64,000 nucleotides of DNA from Cryptomeria japonica (taxonomy: Eukaryota; Streptophyta; Pinopsida; Cupressales; Cupressaceae): positions 379,512,679 to 379,576,678 of the forward strand of contig NC_081407.1 of assembly GCF_030272615.1 (NCBI RefSeq), read 5' to 3'. Both the position numbers and the translations under genes were made by a program. Shown here piece by piece: positions 45,754 through 56,758 of the stretch. The stretch's first letter is position 1. Each line of letters opens with the position of its first letter. The notes under the pieces were generated by a model. It saw nothing but the letters and a program-made list of their open reading frames with translations, ran no database searches and was not told the origin of the DNA.

Positions 45754-47272
45754 ATGGGTGGGGACAAGAACATACAAGAACCACCTACTTTTGAGAAATG
45801 GAAGAAAGACAAGGAGGTGTGGTATGGTAGGAAATCGATAATGGGGGAATTGTCCCCTTCTTGGAAAAACTCCATGGCCCTTCTCCTTTTCTCACAGAAA
45901 CCTTTGTCAATGGGGGGAAGAAAGGGGTTCTGAGGGCTTATGGTGCTGATTACTAGCTAGACGAAACCCTAGTGGTGATGGTACTAGTCTTGTAATGAAT
46001 TCCAGAAGGTTCTATAGAGATAGGAAAATAGGGTAGGAAGACTTGGTGAATTTTTTCGACAAATATAAGGAGCACTCAAGAGTTAACAAAATGGCTGATG
46101 GTGGCTACAATAGGAAAGATATTATGGCTCCTTAGGCAGACATGTCCAAGTTCATCATGACGTATATTACGCTTGATGGTAGATATGCCAATATCTTTTC
46201 CTACCATTTTAGGTATGGTAAAATCATTTCTATTCATTTCTATCTAGCCTCCTCTTTAGAGAATAGTCTTGAAAAACATATGGAGAATCCAAATAATCAT
46301 GTTCTCCATGAAGGGCATATTGTGCTCATCATGGAGTATGCCAAGACCCTTGAAGTTGTGCCCTCTCTATCTGAGAAAGGCCAACATACTAATATTCAAG
46401 AAGTCTCTGACTCAAAAATAGATTTGGAGGATAGTGCGGGTGCCATTCCTTTTGATGAACCTAATTATAAGCCAGTGGAAGAAGGTGAGATGATGGTCAC
46501 CTTGGTACGTTTAGAAGAATCCCCCTAGATGGGTGGCCAACAAATATAAATCTACTAGCAAGCTGATTTCTAAGGCCGAGCCTCTTTCTAAAAAGAAGAA
46601 GCTTGCAGCTAAGGACTATGGTCTGAAGACTTCGGACCAGGGAATTAAACTGGACATTCCTATTAATATCTTGAAGAAAAAGTAGGGGACCATGCCTAAA
46701 GAAGTGGATAGTGGGTTATAGAGGAATGGTACTTTGATGAACCTGGTCATGGAAGAGACTAGAAGCCAGGAGAGCTTCTAGAAGTGGGTGGAGAGAGAAA
46801 TTGATACCCTCAAAGTGGGGGTTAAGGAGATAATTGATATCTTCACAACTTTGCCAGAGCTAGCAAATCTGAGAAGCTCATGATTATGATCCAGAAACTC
46901 TCCCAAGATGTCAAGGTTATGAAATGCAACCGTGAACATAGAATTGAAAAGGTGGAACAGTCTATGACAGAGATAAAGAAAAACCTCAAGATCCTAGTCA
47001 ATATAAGCAAGGAGACCATGAATAATAGTATGGAGGGGCTCAAAAAGATCAATGTCATGGTTGCGGAGTATAGATCCATTCATAGTGAACCTGAGAAAGA
47101 TCTTGGAGGTGAAGACATTGCTGCTAGAGGCAACAAAACCATAAGCCCTAGTTCCAGGACTAGAAGTAGGAGCAGTAATAAGGGTACCTCGAGATTCATT
47201 ATGGAAGAATTGGAGGAAATCAATAAGATTAGCATCCAGAAGAACAAGGAGCTAGTGCACTCTCTTATTTGA
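45754..47272 (+). pseudogene. Coiled-coil ORF of unknown family (copy A)
   Basis: From ATG 45,754 the frame reads 'MGGDKNIQEPPTFEKWKKDK' and is open for 67 codons. After frame changes it continues as 'NFFDKYKEHSRVNKMADGGY' and 'MTYITLDGRYANIFSYHF', then 'LASSLENSLEKHMENPNN'. An acidic piece, a Lys-rich piece (LSKKKKLAAKDYG) and a long heptad-like piece follow, from 46,880 to the stop at 47,270-47,272 ('HRIEKVEQSMTEIKKNLKIL', 'SMEGLKKINVM'). I do not recognise the family. By position it could be a gag- or ORF1-like protein of a non-autonomous retroposon. It is broken here by about four stops or frameshifts, and copy B has different breaks. Confidence 0.5.
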
Positions 47273-47442
47273 GTGCTTTTTTTTTATGTCTGTGTCTCTT
47301 TTGCTTTTGTTTCTGTTATGGGGTGCTCCCCTATTTTGTTGCTAGTTTCCACCTGTTTGGCTGATGGCCGGTTTTTGTAAAACTTTTGGTTTTGGGTCCA
47401 TATAAAACCCATTTATCTTTATCAAAAACAAAGATGAACTAT
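47273..47442 (+). mobile_element. LINE-like 3' end with flanking repeat (copy A)
   Basis: After the stop comes a T-rich 3' untranslated region and then 'tttttgtaaaacttttggtt', 'ttgggtccatataaaaccc' and 'atttatctttatcaaaaa'. This form resembles 3' ends of plant LINEs (…gtaaaa..ttgg..ttaataaaacc…ttatcaaaaa). The 16-bp AACAAAGATGAACTAT repeat follows at 47,427. A matching end is at 58,298-58,468. Confidence 0.55.
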
Positions 47443-47565
47443 ACAAATTTTACATAACCATAGGTTATGCTCTTTTGTTCAAATGTATTTAATTCATTTA
47501 TTTTTCACATACATGATTTTACTAGTTATATTTTCATATCATTCAAATTACAAACTTCTATTTAA
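47443..47565. other. Flank and copy A/B junction
   Basis: AT-rich flank shared with 58,469-58,585. At about 47,560-47,570 the sequence changes from the copy A end ('caaacttctatt') to the copy B start ('attactcttatatgttattg'). The 'attactctt' at the start of copy A (near 30,720) suggests a simple head-to-tail junction. Confidence 0.7.
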
Positions 47566-47868
47566 TTACTCTTATATGTTATTGAAGATTCCATTTCAGA
47601 CATTACATAGGCACAATGGGTAGCAAACTAATGAGTTTCTGCTAAAAGAAAAATCTTGGCAAAAAAGTATGTTGCTAATATCGGTTGGAATGATAGCACC
47701 TTGCTCAACTCAACTAAATGTATTGTCATTTGGCCATTTCACACTACAAAACATTATTTTTAGAGATTATTCTTGGCATTCAAATGCACAAGAAATGAGG
47801 CAATTCATTTTAAAACAACACACAAATGAGAGCAGTATTCAGTAGAACATTTTTCTTTCTAAGAAAAG

Positions 47869-48030
47869 TTATTTTACTCTATTTGCATGAAGTTTATCAT
47901 GGCTTCTAAGGAGCACTTGGGATTATGTTACTCTATTTGCATGAAGTTTATCATGACTTCTAAGTAGCACTTGGGATTATTTTACACTATGTGCATGAAG
48001 TTTATCATGACTTCTAAGTATCACTTGGGA
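47869..48030 (+). repeat. 54-bp tandem repeat, three units (copy B)
   Basis: This is the counterpart of 31,025-31,186, with units of the same length and order. Confidence 0.85.
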
Positions 48031-49624
48031 TATCAAAGGTGATCCAATAATCATAGGACGAATATAGAACAGATATCATTACAAAATTAAAGAGTTTTGT
48101 ACCAAGCACAGAGGGGAACTAGTCCATTACCTAGGCTTTGGCTAGAGAGATTTCACCATAAGTTTGTTCATTTTTCACTGAACTTACACCAAAATTGCTG
48201 TGGTTTTCTAAGTAGTTTTATTCCTTTGTTTTTGCATTTTGATATGTTTATGGTTGTTTCATTGAAATCTGATTTTATGATGAAATAACTTGGAAGATAT
48301 CTCTATTTGAAATTCCTTGATAAACATGATGTTGTGTAAATATTATATAAATATTAAGAAATTCCATTTATGATGTAGACCTATACATTGTGGATATCTT
48401 GTATTAAAATTAATTTTATATGCCTTATGCTCAATTTGGTTTTCAAACTTGCATGCATGTCTCCTAGAGTTGTGGAATTGCAATATCTAAAAATTAAATG
48501 AATATAGATTGTAAATTGTAATTGTATGTTGTAATGAAAGCTCCTTTCCACTGATTGGAAACTTGAGTTATGTTGTCATTGATATCATAGTATGTTAATC
48601 AAGAGGATGTTCGAGTTATCTAGTTATGTGGATGATGTATATGGTCCAAAAATGAGTGTTAAAATGTTGTTGTCTTGTCTAGTTTTTATGGTGAGTAATG
48701 ATGAAGTGTTTCTAGAAGGCTATAGTAGTGGACATTACAATATGCAAAAAGGAGTATTTATGTCTTTATGGAAGAATGATCCACATTCCTCTAATTCTTG
48801 ATAATAATGTCTTTTGGTTCTATATATGATGTATGCATTCTATGGATGTTGCATGATCATGTTTCCAAGTCCTCTATTGCTTAGATAATGAAGTTGGTTG
48901 TGGAACTTTGTTGATAGTGAGGTTGTGTTTCAAGACTAGTCTAGGTAATTCTCTACCTTGCTCCACTATGTTGGTTCAAGTGTTGCATCTTGGAGGACAT
49001 GTTCATATGGTTTGTGAAATATTCCAGTTGATATTTTATGTATTGGTTTGATCAACAAGTGAGGTTATGTTATTCTATGTTTGGCATTGCCAATTGTGTT
49101 AGTCTATGGCCAACTCAATTGATTTATCTTATTTTTATCATACACTTTTGGTATAGATATGAATTTCATATTGAGTTAGAATGTTGATATGAGGCTCACT
49201 TTGGCATCTATAGATCTACATTAGGGAATTTCCATTGAGCAATATTTTTGTAACGACTAGTTAACATGCTTCATTTTCTTTTTTACACATTACAGTTTTG
49301 AGCATAGAGGAAACAAAGAGCACATGGTAGCAAGCATCATTGGCAGATGCGCGTTTTTAGGAAAAGGATAGTGTTATGTATATGTGGAAATAAGACTATA
49401 GATTTTGGTTTGTGAATGAAAGGAAGTTGTATTTTATGAAATTTCTTTAAGGCCAAAGGAAGAAACATAACAGAAAGTTACAGGAACATATTGTCAAATT
49501 GAAATGTTATAAATGTTCTCTAATAGTGTCTTCTTTTATAGGTACAAATCACAATATATGATTTGATATAGTTTTAAATTAATCATAGCTGAATCAATGA
49601 CAAGGGAAGGGAACTATTTTAAAG
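48031..49624. other. Non-coding duplicated sequence
   Basis: It matches 31,187-32,789 of copy A throughout. Short ORFs (48,097-48,288 and 48,592-48,801, with 31,995-32,189 in A) are not conserved in length between the copies and show no domain, so I see no gene. Confidence 0.5.
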
Positions 49625-49825
49625 AATGCTTCGAAGAAATGTGGTCACATGGAATGCCATGATTGCAGGATACACAATGAATGGAACTCCTAAAGAGGCT
49701 TTAGGAACTTTCAAGCAAATGCAATTGGAAGATATGAAGTCATGCTCAAAATCCTTTGTCAGCATCCTTCCTCCCTCAACCAAAATGAGAGTTTTTGAAT
49801 AGGGTATTGGCATCCACCAAAGCAT
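49625..49825 (+). pseudogene. PPR-protein fragment, first unit (copy B)
   Basis: The frame reads 'MLRRNVVTWNAMIAGYTMNG', 'KEALGTFKQMQLEDMK', 'SFVSILPPSTKMRVFE', stop, 'GIGIH'. It is the best-kept PPR piece in the window, corresponding to the end of one PLS-class repeat and the start of the next. The minus-strand ORFs over it are shadows. Confidence 0.8.
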
Positions 49826-49875
49826 AAAGGATAGAAAATATTGTCAAATGTTGTACTTGAAATTGCCTTGCTAGA

Positions 49876-50045
49876 CGTGCCATGATTGTAGTATACATAA
49901 TGAATGGAACTGCTAAAGAGGCTTTAGGAACTATCAAGAAAATGCAATTGGTAGATATGAAGTCATACTCGAAATCCTTTTCTAGCATTCTTCCTCCCTG
50001 TGACAAAATGAGAGATTTGGAATAGGGTATGGGCATCCACCTAAC
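49876..50045 (+). pseudogene. PPR-protein fragment, second unit (copy B)
   Basis: The frame reads 'RAMIVVYIMNGTAKEALGTI', 'KKMQLVDMK', 'SFSSILPPCDKMRDLE', stop, 'GMGIH'. It is a near-duplicate of the preceding unit about 250 bp upstream. Its 3' part and the sequence after it are those found in copy A. Confidence 0.75.
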
Positions 50046-51069
50046 ATATACATAACTATGAATAAGCCATATATAAACTATACACAAATAATTTTAAAAC
50101 TTTAAAATACAAATGAATTAAAATTTTACTTTTTAAAATTAAAAAAACAATGTATAACGTTTACAAATGTTGCACATGTTTTGTCACTATTTCCTTTCAT
50201 GTTTTTTTTAGATTGAAGTGTTTCTTAAATATTGGTTATATATATCTTGTATTACATAAAAATAATTACAAATTGTATATACATGTAAAAATGTTAAGAA
50301 AACTTTTGCATAGATTTTCAACAAGAAATACATACTACATTTATTTACACATTTTCAAATATGATATGGAAATTTATAATCTTTGGGCTTTTATGAAAAA
50401 TAGAGAAGGTAGAAAATTTGTAGCTTCCAATATGTACCATGCATTCAATATGTTTTCATTACCTAAAACTATTTTTTAAGGTGTATGAAAGACAAAATAG
50501 TCTTTGAAGGTGGTTTTATGACACTCGAAGATTTTTTTTTGTTATTTGCCTCACATCCTCTTCACATCTACCAATTTTCTTACTCATCCACTCACTTTCT
50601 ATTCACAATTTCTAGCATGAACACAAAAATAAAACCACTTAAGTTGTAACGGTGGCCTATACCCTAAAATATTTTATCCTTTTCTTCTTTTTGTACACTG
50701 TCTGCACTCTACTTCACTATATAATTTTTTTATTAGCACTATATATTCATTTCAACTCAAGGATTAGTCTAAATAAAAATTTTAATTAAATATATTTGTA
50801 CAAAAAGTGATAATATATATCAAATATCAGATTATATGGAGTCTCTAAAAAATGCTATTGTAGTTGTAAATGGATATTTAATTACATTATATATTTTGAT
50901 TACGTGGATATACAAAATACATATTTCTATATACATAGTTTTATAAATAATAATAATAATTTTAATTGTTACTGTATTCATCTAATATGTGGAAAGATAT
51001 TAGAAGTTACTACAATGAATTTATCAATTTGATTGATATAAATTCTTTTTCTTCTTTGAATTCTGAGGT
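50046..51069. other. AT-rich duplicated sequence, no gene
   Basis: It matches 32,986-34,010 of copy A. The ORF at 50,150-50,479 (109 aa) aligns with two separate shorter ORFs in copy A (33,149-33,340 and 33,264-33,590) and lacks any domain. The difference is caused by small indels in A/T runs, so I do not call it. Confidence 0.4.
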
Positions 51070-52258
51070 CCATTTTTAACATAATGACCATAGGTTTTTA
51101 TTATGGGTAAAACAAGTTTAGAAGGAACCCAAAACCCCTTAAATAAAGCTACCTATAAGATAACCAATACTAACTAGCAACAAAACCAAGGAACAAAATG
51201 TTGCATAAAGATAGACACAACAAGTCATAGTAGAACCAGAGAACAAAAAGCTACCTCAAAGGAAAGAAACGATAGGCCCACAACAAAAAAATGACAAACA
51301 TGCAACAAAAATTAGACAAACAACGTAGACAACAGAAACTACTTTAACATCTTCAAGGTGCTAGTAGCTTTGAAAGCTATTGTTGTATATGTTCTGATGA
51401 AGTTCATCCAGGTTTTATATGTCCTTTTTTTATTCCACAAATTTATTGTTTCGTTGATTCCTCACACGCATGTGTGCAAACAAAAACACATGTGTGTGTA
51501 CGTGCATACGTGCGTGCGTGCATGTGTGTGTGTATTTATATAAAAGCAAGCAATATAAAACACATTGAATGTGAAACCTTTATTTATTTTGCACCCTCCC
51601 TCTGGATTTTCTTGATTGCCATAGCCCTAGCCACCACTGGACATTTTGTGCCAAAAGTAGCATAAGCTAGACTGTTGGCCACCTCTTCAACATCCTGCAT
51701 GTCATTATCACGACACTCCTCTCTGTGTCTTGAAAATTTTCCTCCTCCTCATCCTCAATATTTATTAAATTATCAAAGATGAAATTAAAACATGTTATTG
51801 TACCTAAGGAAAAATATCAAAATAAATTGTAATCGTTGTTCAACTTATTCATAGTTCTAGTAAGAATTTATTTGTAGTAGATTTTTGTTTTGTTCCCTCA
51901 ATTTTTTAACTCAATGCATAACATTTTCTATATTTCTTTAGCAAAAAGAAGTCAAAGAAAATATCCTTATTGTTTCAAGTTTCCTACAAATCTTACAAAC
52001 TTCAATATTAAAATATTAGTGGACATAAAACTTAAAATGTATTTTTCAACTATTTATCTTAAAAATCCAAATTCCAACATTTATTAATAAAATTAGTAAT
52101 GAATCTAATACTAGACAATATTTTGTAAATAGTTTTGTTTTACAAACAACATCATTAGTCCATTTAAGACCATTATAACTATCCAAATCTTGTACACATA
52201 CAATGGATAGATAAAAGACTTTTCTGGCGTCCTGAGGATAGTAGATTATTTCCTCCAA
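51070..52258 (-). pseudogene. Reverse-strand LINE-like remnant with 3' UTR (copy B)
   Basis: On the minus strand, upstream to downstream, it has an open 70-aa piece (52,258-52,046), a degraded zf-RVT-like segment, then 'EEVANSLAYATFGTKCPVVA' up to a stop near 51,585. A T-rich 3' untranslated region follows, ending 'ggggttttgggttccttcta', 'aacttgttttacccataat', 'aaaaa' near 51,085. The 3' end resembles those at 61,505 (minus), 47,420 and 58,450 (plus). Reverse transcriptase and endonuclease parts are absent. Identification as LINE rests mainly on the 3' end form. Confidence 0.45.
51465..51545 (+). repeat. GT/CA-rich simple repeat
   Basis: Alternating 'cacatgtgtgtgtacgtgca', 'tacgtgcgtgcgtgcatgtg' and 'tgtgtgtatt' gives Z-DNA-prone alternating purine-pyrimidine sequence. 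It lies inside the 520-bp segment absent from copy A. Confidence 0.7.
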
Positions 52259-52716
52259 TTTTATAGAGGTGTATCATATTCACAACTCAATGAGGCCTAG
52301 ACTTTTATATGTTCATTGTTAATGAATCTAAATAAACCTTTATAACTCACTAAACACTTATATGTCTAGGCCAAGCATTTGTGTGGGTGGGCGAAGAGGT
52401 AAATGGATATCAACAAAGTCATTAGCACTTTTGTTTAGTTTGTCATCATGTACTATTTTTTCTATATCATGTTCCTACATCACATCATCATATATGAGAC
52501 TCCTTGTCTTGTTTGTATTGTAAAACACATTTTCATGTAAAATATACATTGATATATAAATATGTGTTAAAAAATATATAATTTTATTCCACTTACCTAT
52601 CAATCACACATATCTATGAACATCAAATTCTCTCATTTATATGGCTATGAAATTTTCCTTCCAAATTTTAAAATATGAAATTTAAAGTATACATAATTTT
52701 CACATATAACCTTCCT
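52259..52716. other. AT-rich duplicated sequence, no gene
   Basis: It matches 34,683-35,141 of copy A closely. It ends at the left 16-bp flanking repeat of the composite retroposed unit. Confidence 0.4.
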
Positions 52717-52732
52717 AACAAAGATGAACTAT
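52717..52732 (+). other. 16-bp flanking repeat, left (copy B composite unit)
   Basis: AACAAAGATGAACTAT here; the right partner at 58,453-58,468 differs by one base (AATAAAGATGAACTAT). Confidence 0.5.
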
Positions 52733-53215
52733 GTGGATGGGGTGGCTAAAGTGAATCCTGGGTCAGCTAGGTGTGGGGGAGTAGCTAGGAATCATATGGT
52801 TCTGTTGGATTTTACGGTGGTGCTCCCTTTGGGCACCAAGTCCAACCACTTTGCGGAGGCCACCACTGCCCACATTGGGTTACACATGGCTAAAAGAGAA
52901 GGTTTTAGAAAGGTCTGACTCACTAAACACTGTCAATTGTCTGAATGGGTGCACAGATCCTAGCTGCACGACTGCTAATCTGATCAAGGATTGCTGGGAT
53001 ATAATAAATGAGTTGGATGAATTCAAAAAAATTCACGTCTTTTGAGAAGGCAACAAAGCGGTGGATATACTGAACAATATGGCATTGGGATACGTGGCAG
53101 CTAAATGGTGGAGCAGTAGGGATTCTTTCCCAAAAAAACTTGTGCGATCTGGCTTGTGATGATTGTTGCCAAATTTTGCCAATGCCAAATTTGGTGCCCT
53201 AATGAAGCCTTCCAT
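52724..53215 (+). pseudogene. LINE-type RNase H domain remnant (copy B)
   Basis: It reads MNYVDGVAKVNPGSARCGGV, 'SNHFAEATTAHIGLHMAKRE', and after a frame change 'DSLNTVNCLNGCTDPSCTTA', 'LIKDCWDIINELDEF', then 'EGNKAVDILNNMAL'. The catalytic-type Glu (FAEA) is retained, unlike copy A. A 10-bp deletion after 'RKV' changes the frame, and a stop after 'IHVF' breaks it again. Confidence 0.8.
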
Positions 53216-53306
53216 TCATTCATTTTGAAAAGGTCAAATCATGAACCAGAAATCAGAAATGCACTATTTTTTGTCTAACTTGTTTATACAAGAAAAGTAA
53301 GACAAC

Positions 53307-53534
53307 ATGTGGGTTAAAATGTGGCTCCCACGAGGGTTGAGCTCAGCATGCTGTAGATCACAGAGATATTTATGCTCCATTGCAGATGAAATGGCATGGC
53401 TTATCAAAATTTCAAATAAATACATTGTTGCTAGGCATGAAACTGACATAACTCTTGCTAAATCCTCCCTATTGCGTGATGAAATAGTGACAAAGAAAGG
53501 CTCAGAAGTTTTCAAGACAAAGGCTCAGGTGTAG
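53307..53534 (+). pseudogene. Unrecognised charged ORF (copy B)
   Basis: A 75-aa open frame contains 'YLCSIADEMAWLIKISNKYI', 'ARHETDITLAKSSLLRDEIV' and 'TKKGSEVFKTKAQV'. It is in frame with the damaged copy at 35,745-35,983, implying past coding constraint. No family recognised. It lies between the RNase H remnant and the repeat field. Confidence 0.4.
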
Positions 53535-53689
53535 GACATAGGCAATAGCTAGGGATGTGTAAAGCATTTATCCCACACTGGTAGTGTAGAGGGAGTTTAT
53601 CGCATTTAAATATAAGAACACATATAACTATAGTGTCAAAGCTTAAGGGCTTTTGGCAAGAAGTAGCTCATGACCAAGTGGACATTGTG

Positions 53690-55200
53690 TGCTTGCGCAT
53701 CGCAAGGCATCCAAATTTTGCGGCAAGTTGGTGAGAAGAAATTAAAGGTCGAGCAAGTCACACAAATCGAACGGTGATCACAGATGATCTGACGGTGATC
53801 GCTATACCGCAACATAAAGGTGCGTGATGGTTATTCTTTGCGACATGGCAACCAACCACTAGTGGTGGACTATGGCCGACAGCTAATGCAAGAAGTTAAG
53901 GTAGACGGTTATGGAGAGCTTCATTCCAACGATTAGTAAGGCCATGCTAAGGTGTCAGAGCAGGGACCCCAGAGCCAATCAGGGGGTGCCACATGGAAAA
54001 GCAGAGGGTATAAGACCAAGGACACATGGCACCCATATGGTGGCTAGCTAGATGCGCAGACAAACAAGAGAGTGACCTATCGAACAAACCTTGGCATCGA
54101 TGGATCTCTAAAAGGATTCACCGAAAGCATCAGTTCCATCAACTTAAGGTACATCGAAGATATCAGAACCGGTCCCGCTGATAAAATAAAAGGTATCAAT
54201 GAAAGTAAGGTATCAATGAGACATGTGAGCAGTTCGTTGAGGGAGGAAATTTGGCTGAAAGAATAATATTGAATGAACCAAGGTAGGCCCAAGTCCAGTG
54301 GCAGGTCCAAGTGGCGAGATAGGCAGATCTCATGAGCGAACCAGTGGCTGACACATGATGACACCATGGAAGATTAGAGAGTCACTCAGAGAGGTTAAAG
54401 GTCAAAAGAGATCAAGGAAGTTCAATGGGGATCAAGAAAGATCCGATGGCTGTTGATATACCGTGACAGAAAGATGCACACTGGATTATCACCGCGACTT
54501 GGCGACAAGGTGGGCCTAGGTTGAAATGGTAAGTAAAGAGGAGGTAAAGATTGAGTAGTTAATCAGATCCAACGGTCAGGCAAAAAGATCTAACAATGGT
54601 CACTATGGCGCAACGAAAAGATGCATGTCGGGTTATCATCATGACTTGGTGACAAGGTGGGTCCAGGTCCAGTGGTAGGTTGAGATGGTAGACAAGGTGG
54701 ACCACGAGTGAACCAGAGCCTGACACATGGCACAGATGAAGAGATAAAGTTAGAAGAGATAAATGGTGTGCAAGTTCCTAAAGATCTAGTGGTTTTCGCT
54801 ATACCATGATGAAAATTCATCAAAACGTTAAGGTTGTGGACTTAGCGACAAGGAAAGGGTAAGGTCTGATAGTGGGTTTGGCCATGCTGAGGTTTTTGTG
54901 GAAATGGCAGATAGGTGGCACCTTGGTGGTGACCCAGACAAACCAGGAAGTGATACGCGATAGAAAATAGAAGTTCAGGCGAGTTAAAGGTTGAGAAGGT
55001 TTGAGGAGGATCGAGCAAGTCCGAGATGATCCGACGGCTATTGCCAAGGCACAATGAGAAGTTGCTCGCCCAGTTATCATCGTGACTTGGCAACAAGGAG
55101 AGCCCAGGAAGAGGTGGGTCTAGTCTAAAGTCTTAAGGCTTTCAAGTGGATCCCAGGTGGATCCACGGATAAATCAGGTTGTAGCATGTGGCAAGGGTCT
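53690..55200 (+). repeat. Field of degenerate ~200-260-bp repeats (copy B)
   Basis: At least five occurrences of a phrase set recur: 'gatcgaacggtgatcgctat' type, then 'accg(c/t)gac/gaaa.gatgca', then 'ggttatcaccg.gacttggc', then 'gacaaggtgggcccaggt', then 'ggcaga/gtggtaggt', then 'gaaccag.g.ctgacacatgg'. Several ORFs on both strands (54,072-54,367, 54,590-54,823, 54,820-55,096) are repeat translations. The GC content is clearly above that of the flanks. Confidence 0.7.
54741..54745 (+). other. Empty Copia target site in copy B
   Basis: The flank 'catggcacagatgaagagat' followed by 'aaagttagaagagataaat' corresponds to the two outer flanks of the Copia element in copy A. It shows the pre-insertion state with a single target (GAGAT). 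Confidence 0.8.
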
Positions 55201-55640
55201 GCAAACTCAAAAGTGGGCCCATTTTGAAGAAAAAGTAGAGGTTTAAAGACTGAGCAAGTTCCTGAAGATCTAGCAGTAGAGCGCAAAATGAGATCAAGGA
55301 AGATCGAACAATCAGGATAGCTGTTTATTTTTCTTGTCGATGACCCAATGGAATTGCCTTCGGTGATCAGGGTATTATCAGAGATCGAGAGAATTGGTTG
55401 TTGCAAACGAGGAGTTGTTTTCTACCTGAAAGATTGATGGTTGATTTTTGCATGAAAGATTAAGTGTTATATACTATTGAAAAGCTCACGAAATAGGGAG
55501 ATCATTTCCATAATCAATTTAAACAGAAGTTTCAACACGAAAGGAGATTCCAGAGTTTCATTCAGATTTTTAGGCAATGGGTTTTTCTTTTTCAAAAGAG
55601 TTATTTTGGGTGAGACTGGCAATCCTATATTCAGTAGTGA
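55201..55640. other. Copy-B-only leader part, unrecognised
   Basis: The sequence from about 55,135 to 55,640 has no counterpart in copy A, where 44,640 joins directly to 'catttcatacaacatcagct'. ORFs here (55,125-55,406 minus, 55,477-55,944 plus) run across repeat or non-coding sequence with no domain. Confidence 0.4.
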
Positions 55641-56758
55641 AGGTTGCATTTCATACAACATCAGCTGGAGTCCTATTTTTGGGGCATTAGATATATTTTA
55701 TAGTATTATGCATGAGTTTTTATGCCATTTTTGGGAAAATTTGCCCAAGGCTTTTCTCATGCAGATCTTTCTTTTTTCTAGGGTTTTTCAAGGAGTTATT
55801 CATTATGATATCTATATATTCTCTCTCTCTCCTTCTTTTTCCCTTTGGTTCTTTCTTTTTTGCATACATATTTTTGCCAAAAAGCATTGTAGCTCAGCAG
55901 TATTTGAGTTTTATAATAGCAGCAATCCTTTATTTTTTCAATAATATAGCAGTATATTTCCTTCTTGATACTTCTTGTCTAGTGTTGAGTGAAAGATATT
56001 GATGATTTTTTTGTGATTTATTCTTCGAATCCTTTGATGTTGTCTCTTTCAAGTAGTATTATTTCAGGAGGATACATGGTTAATGTAGGTTATAGATTGT
56101 GTAATCCAATTTTGATAGGTTTGGAGTTGTGAAGATAGTTTATTTTCCTTCTAATAGGCTTTCTAATCATGACCTTTCTATGAAATATTTATGTATTCAC
56201 ATGTTTAGTTGAGTTGTGAAGTAATTAGGGTTATTTGTTGAAGGTTTTGTGGTTTAAGCAGGTTGCAAATCTTAGATAGGATATTTGGTGCATCACCTCC
56301 ATTAGAATAGGTTTTCATTACATGCAAGCTTTCTATCCCTTTTCATATCAAAAGTATTTATAAGAGATTCACCAAAGAGGAAGTTGGCCTGATCTCCAAA
56401 AATTCACCTTCACTTTGAGCAACCCACAAGCTCGAAGGTGTTTCCATGTTTCATAGGATTACTTGGTTTCACACTTAGCATCACAAGTGAAATCCTCAGT
56501 GACAACAATTATTCCACCCACTTGCAGTAATCAATGAATTTTAATCATGATTTGATTGAGTTGTTGGGGAAACAATTGCTTTTTGTTTTCCCTATCCGAA
56601 GATCTAGAAACTTCCCTTGTGCCTGCATTTTTTGTCTAATTATGTCACCCATTTCTTGCTACTGGTTGGAGACATTTTTGGTGTGGCCCATTTCCTACTA
56701 CTGTTTGAAGACTTCTCTAGTGCAGCCCATTTCCTGTTGTTTGGTGACCCAGATCATT
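55641..56758 (+). other. T-rich leader-like region with 39-bp repeats (copy B)
   Basis: This is the counterpart of 44,641-45,753. The 39-bp repeat units lie at about 56,645-56,750, before the ATG at 56,759. ORFs 55,712-56,002 and 56,534-56,800 are not supported as genes. Confidence 0.4.

Larger units (their letters stand above)
30718..47565 (+). repeat. Tandem segmental duplication, copy A (split by Copia)
   Basis: From 'ttactctt.tatgttattgaagattcc' this segment matches copy B (47,566-58,585) in the same orientation through 36,617, and again from 44,239 to its end. Without the nested Copia element it is about 9.2 kb. Relative to B it lacks about 520 bp at 34,121 and about 600 bp near 35,990-36,000, and it carries one PPR unit where B has two. 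Over a 138-bp non-coding sample I counted 9 differences, and about 18 over 195 bp of the RNase H part. Confidence 0.9.
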
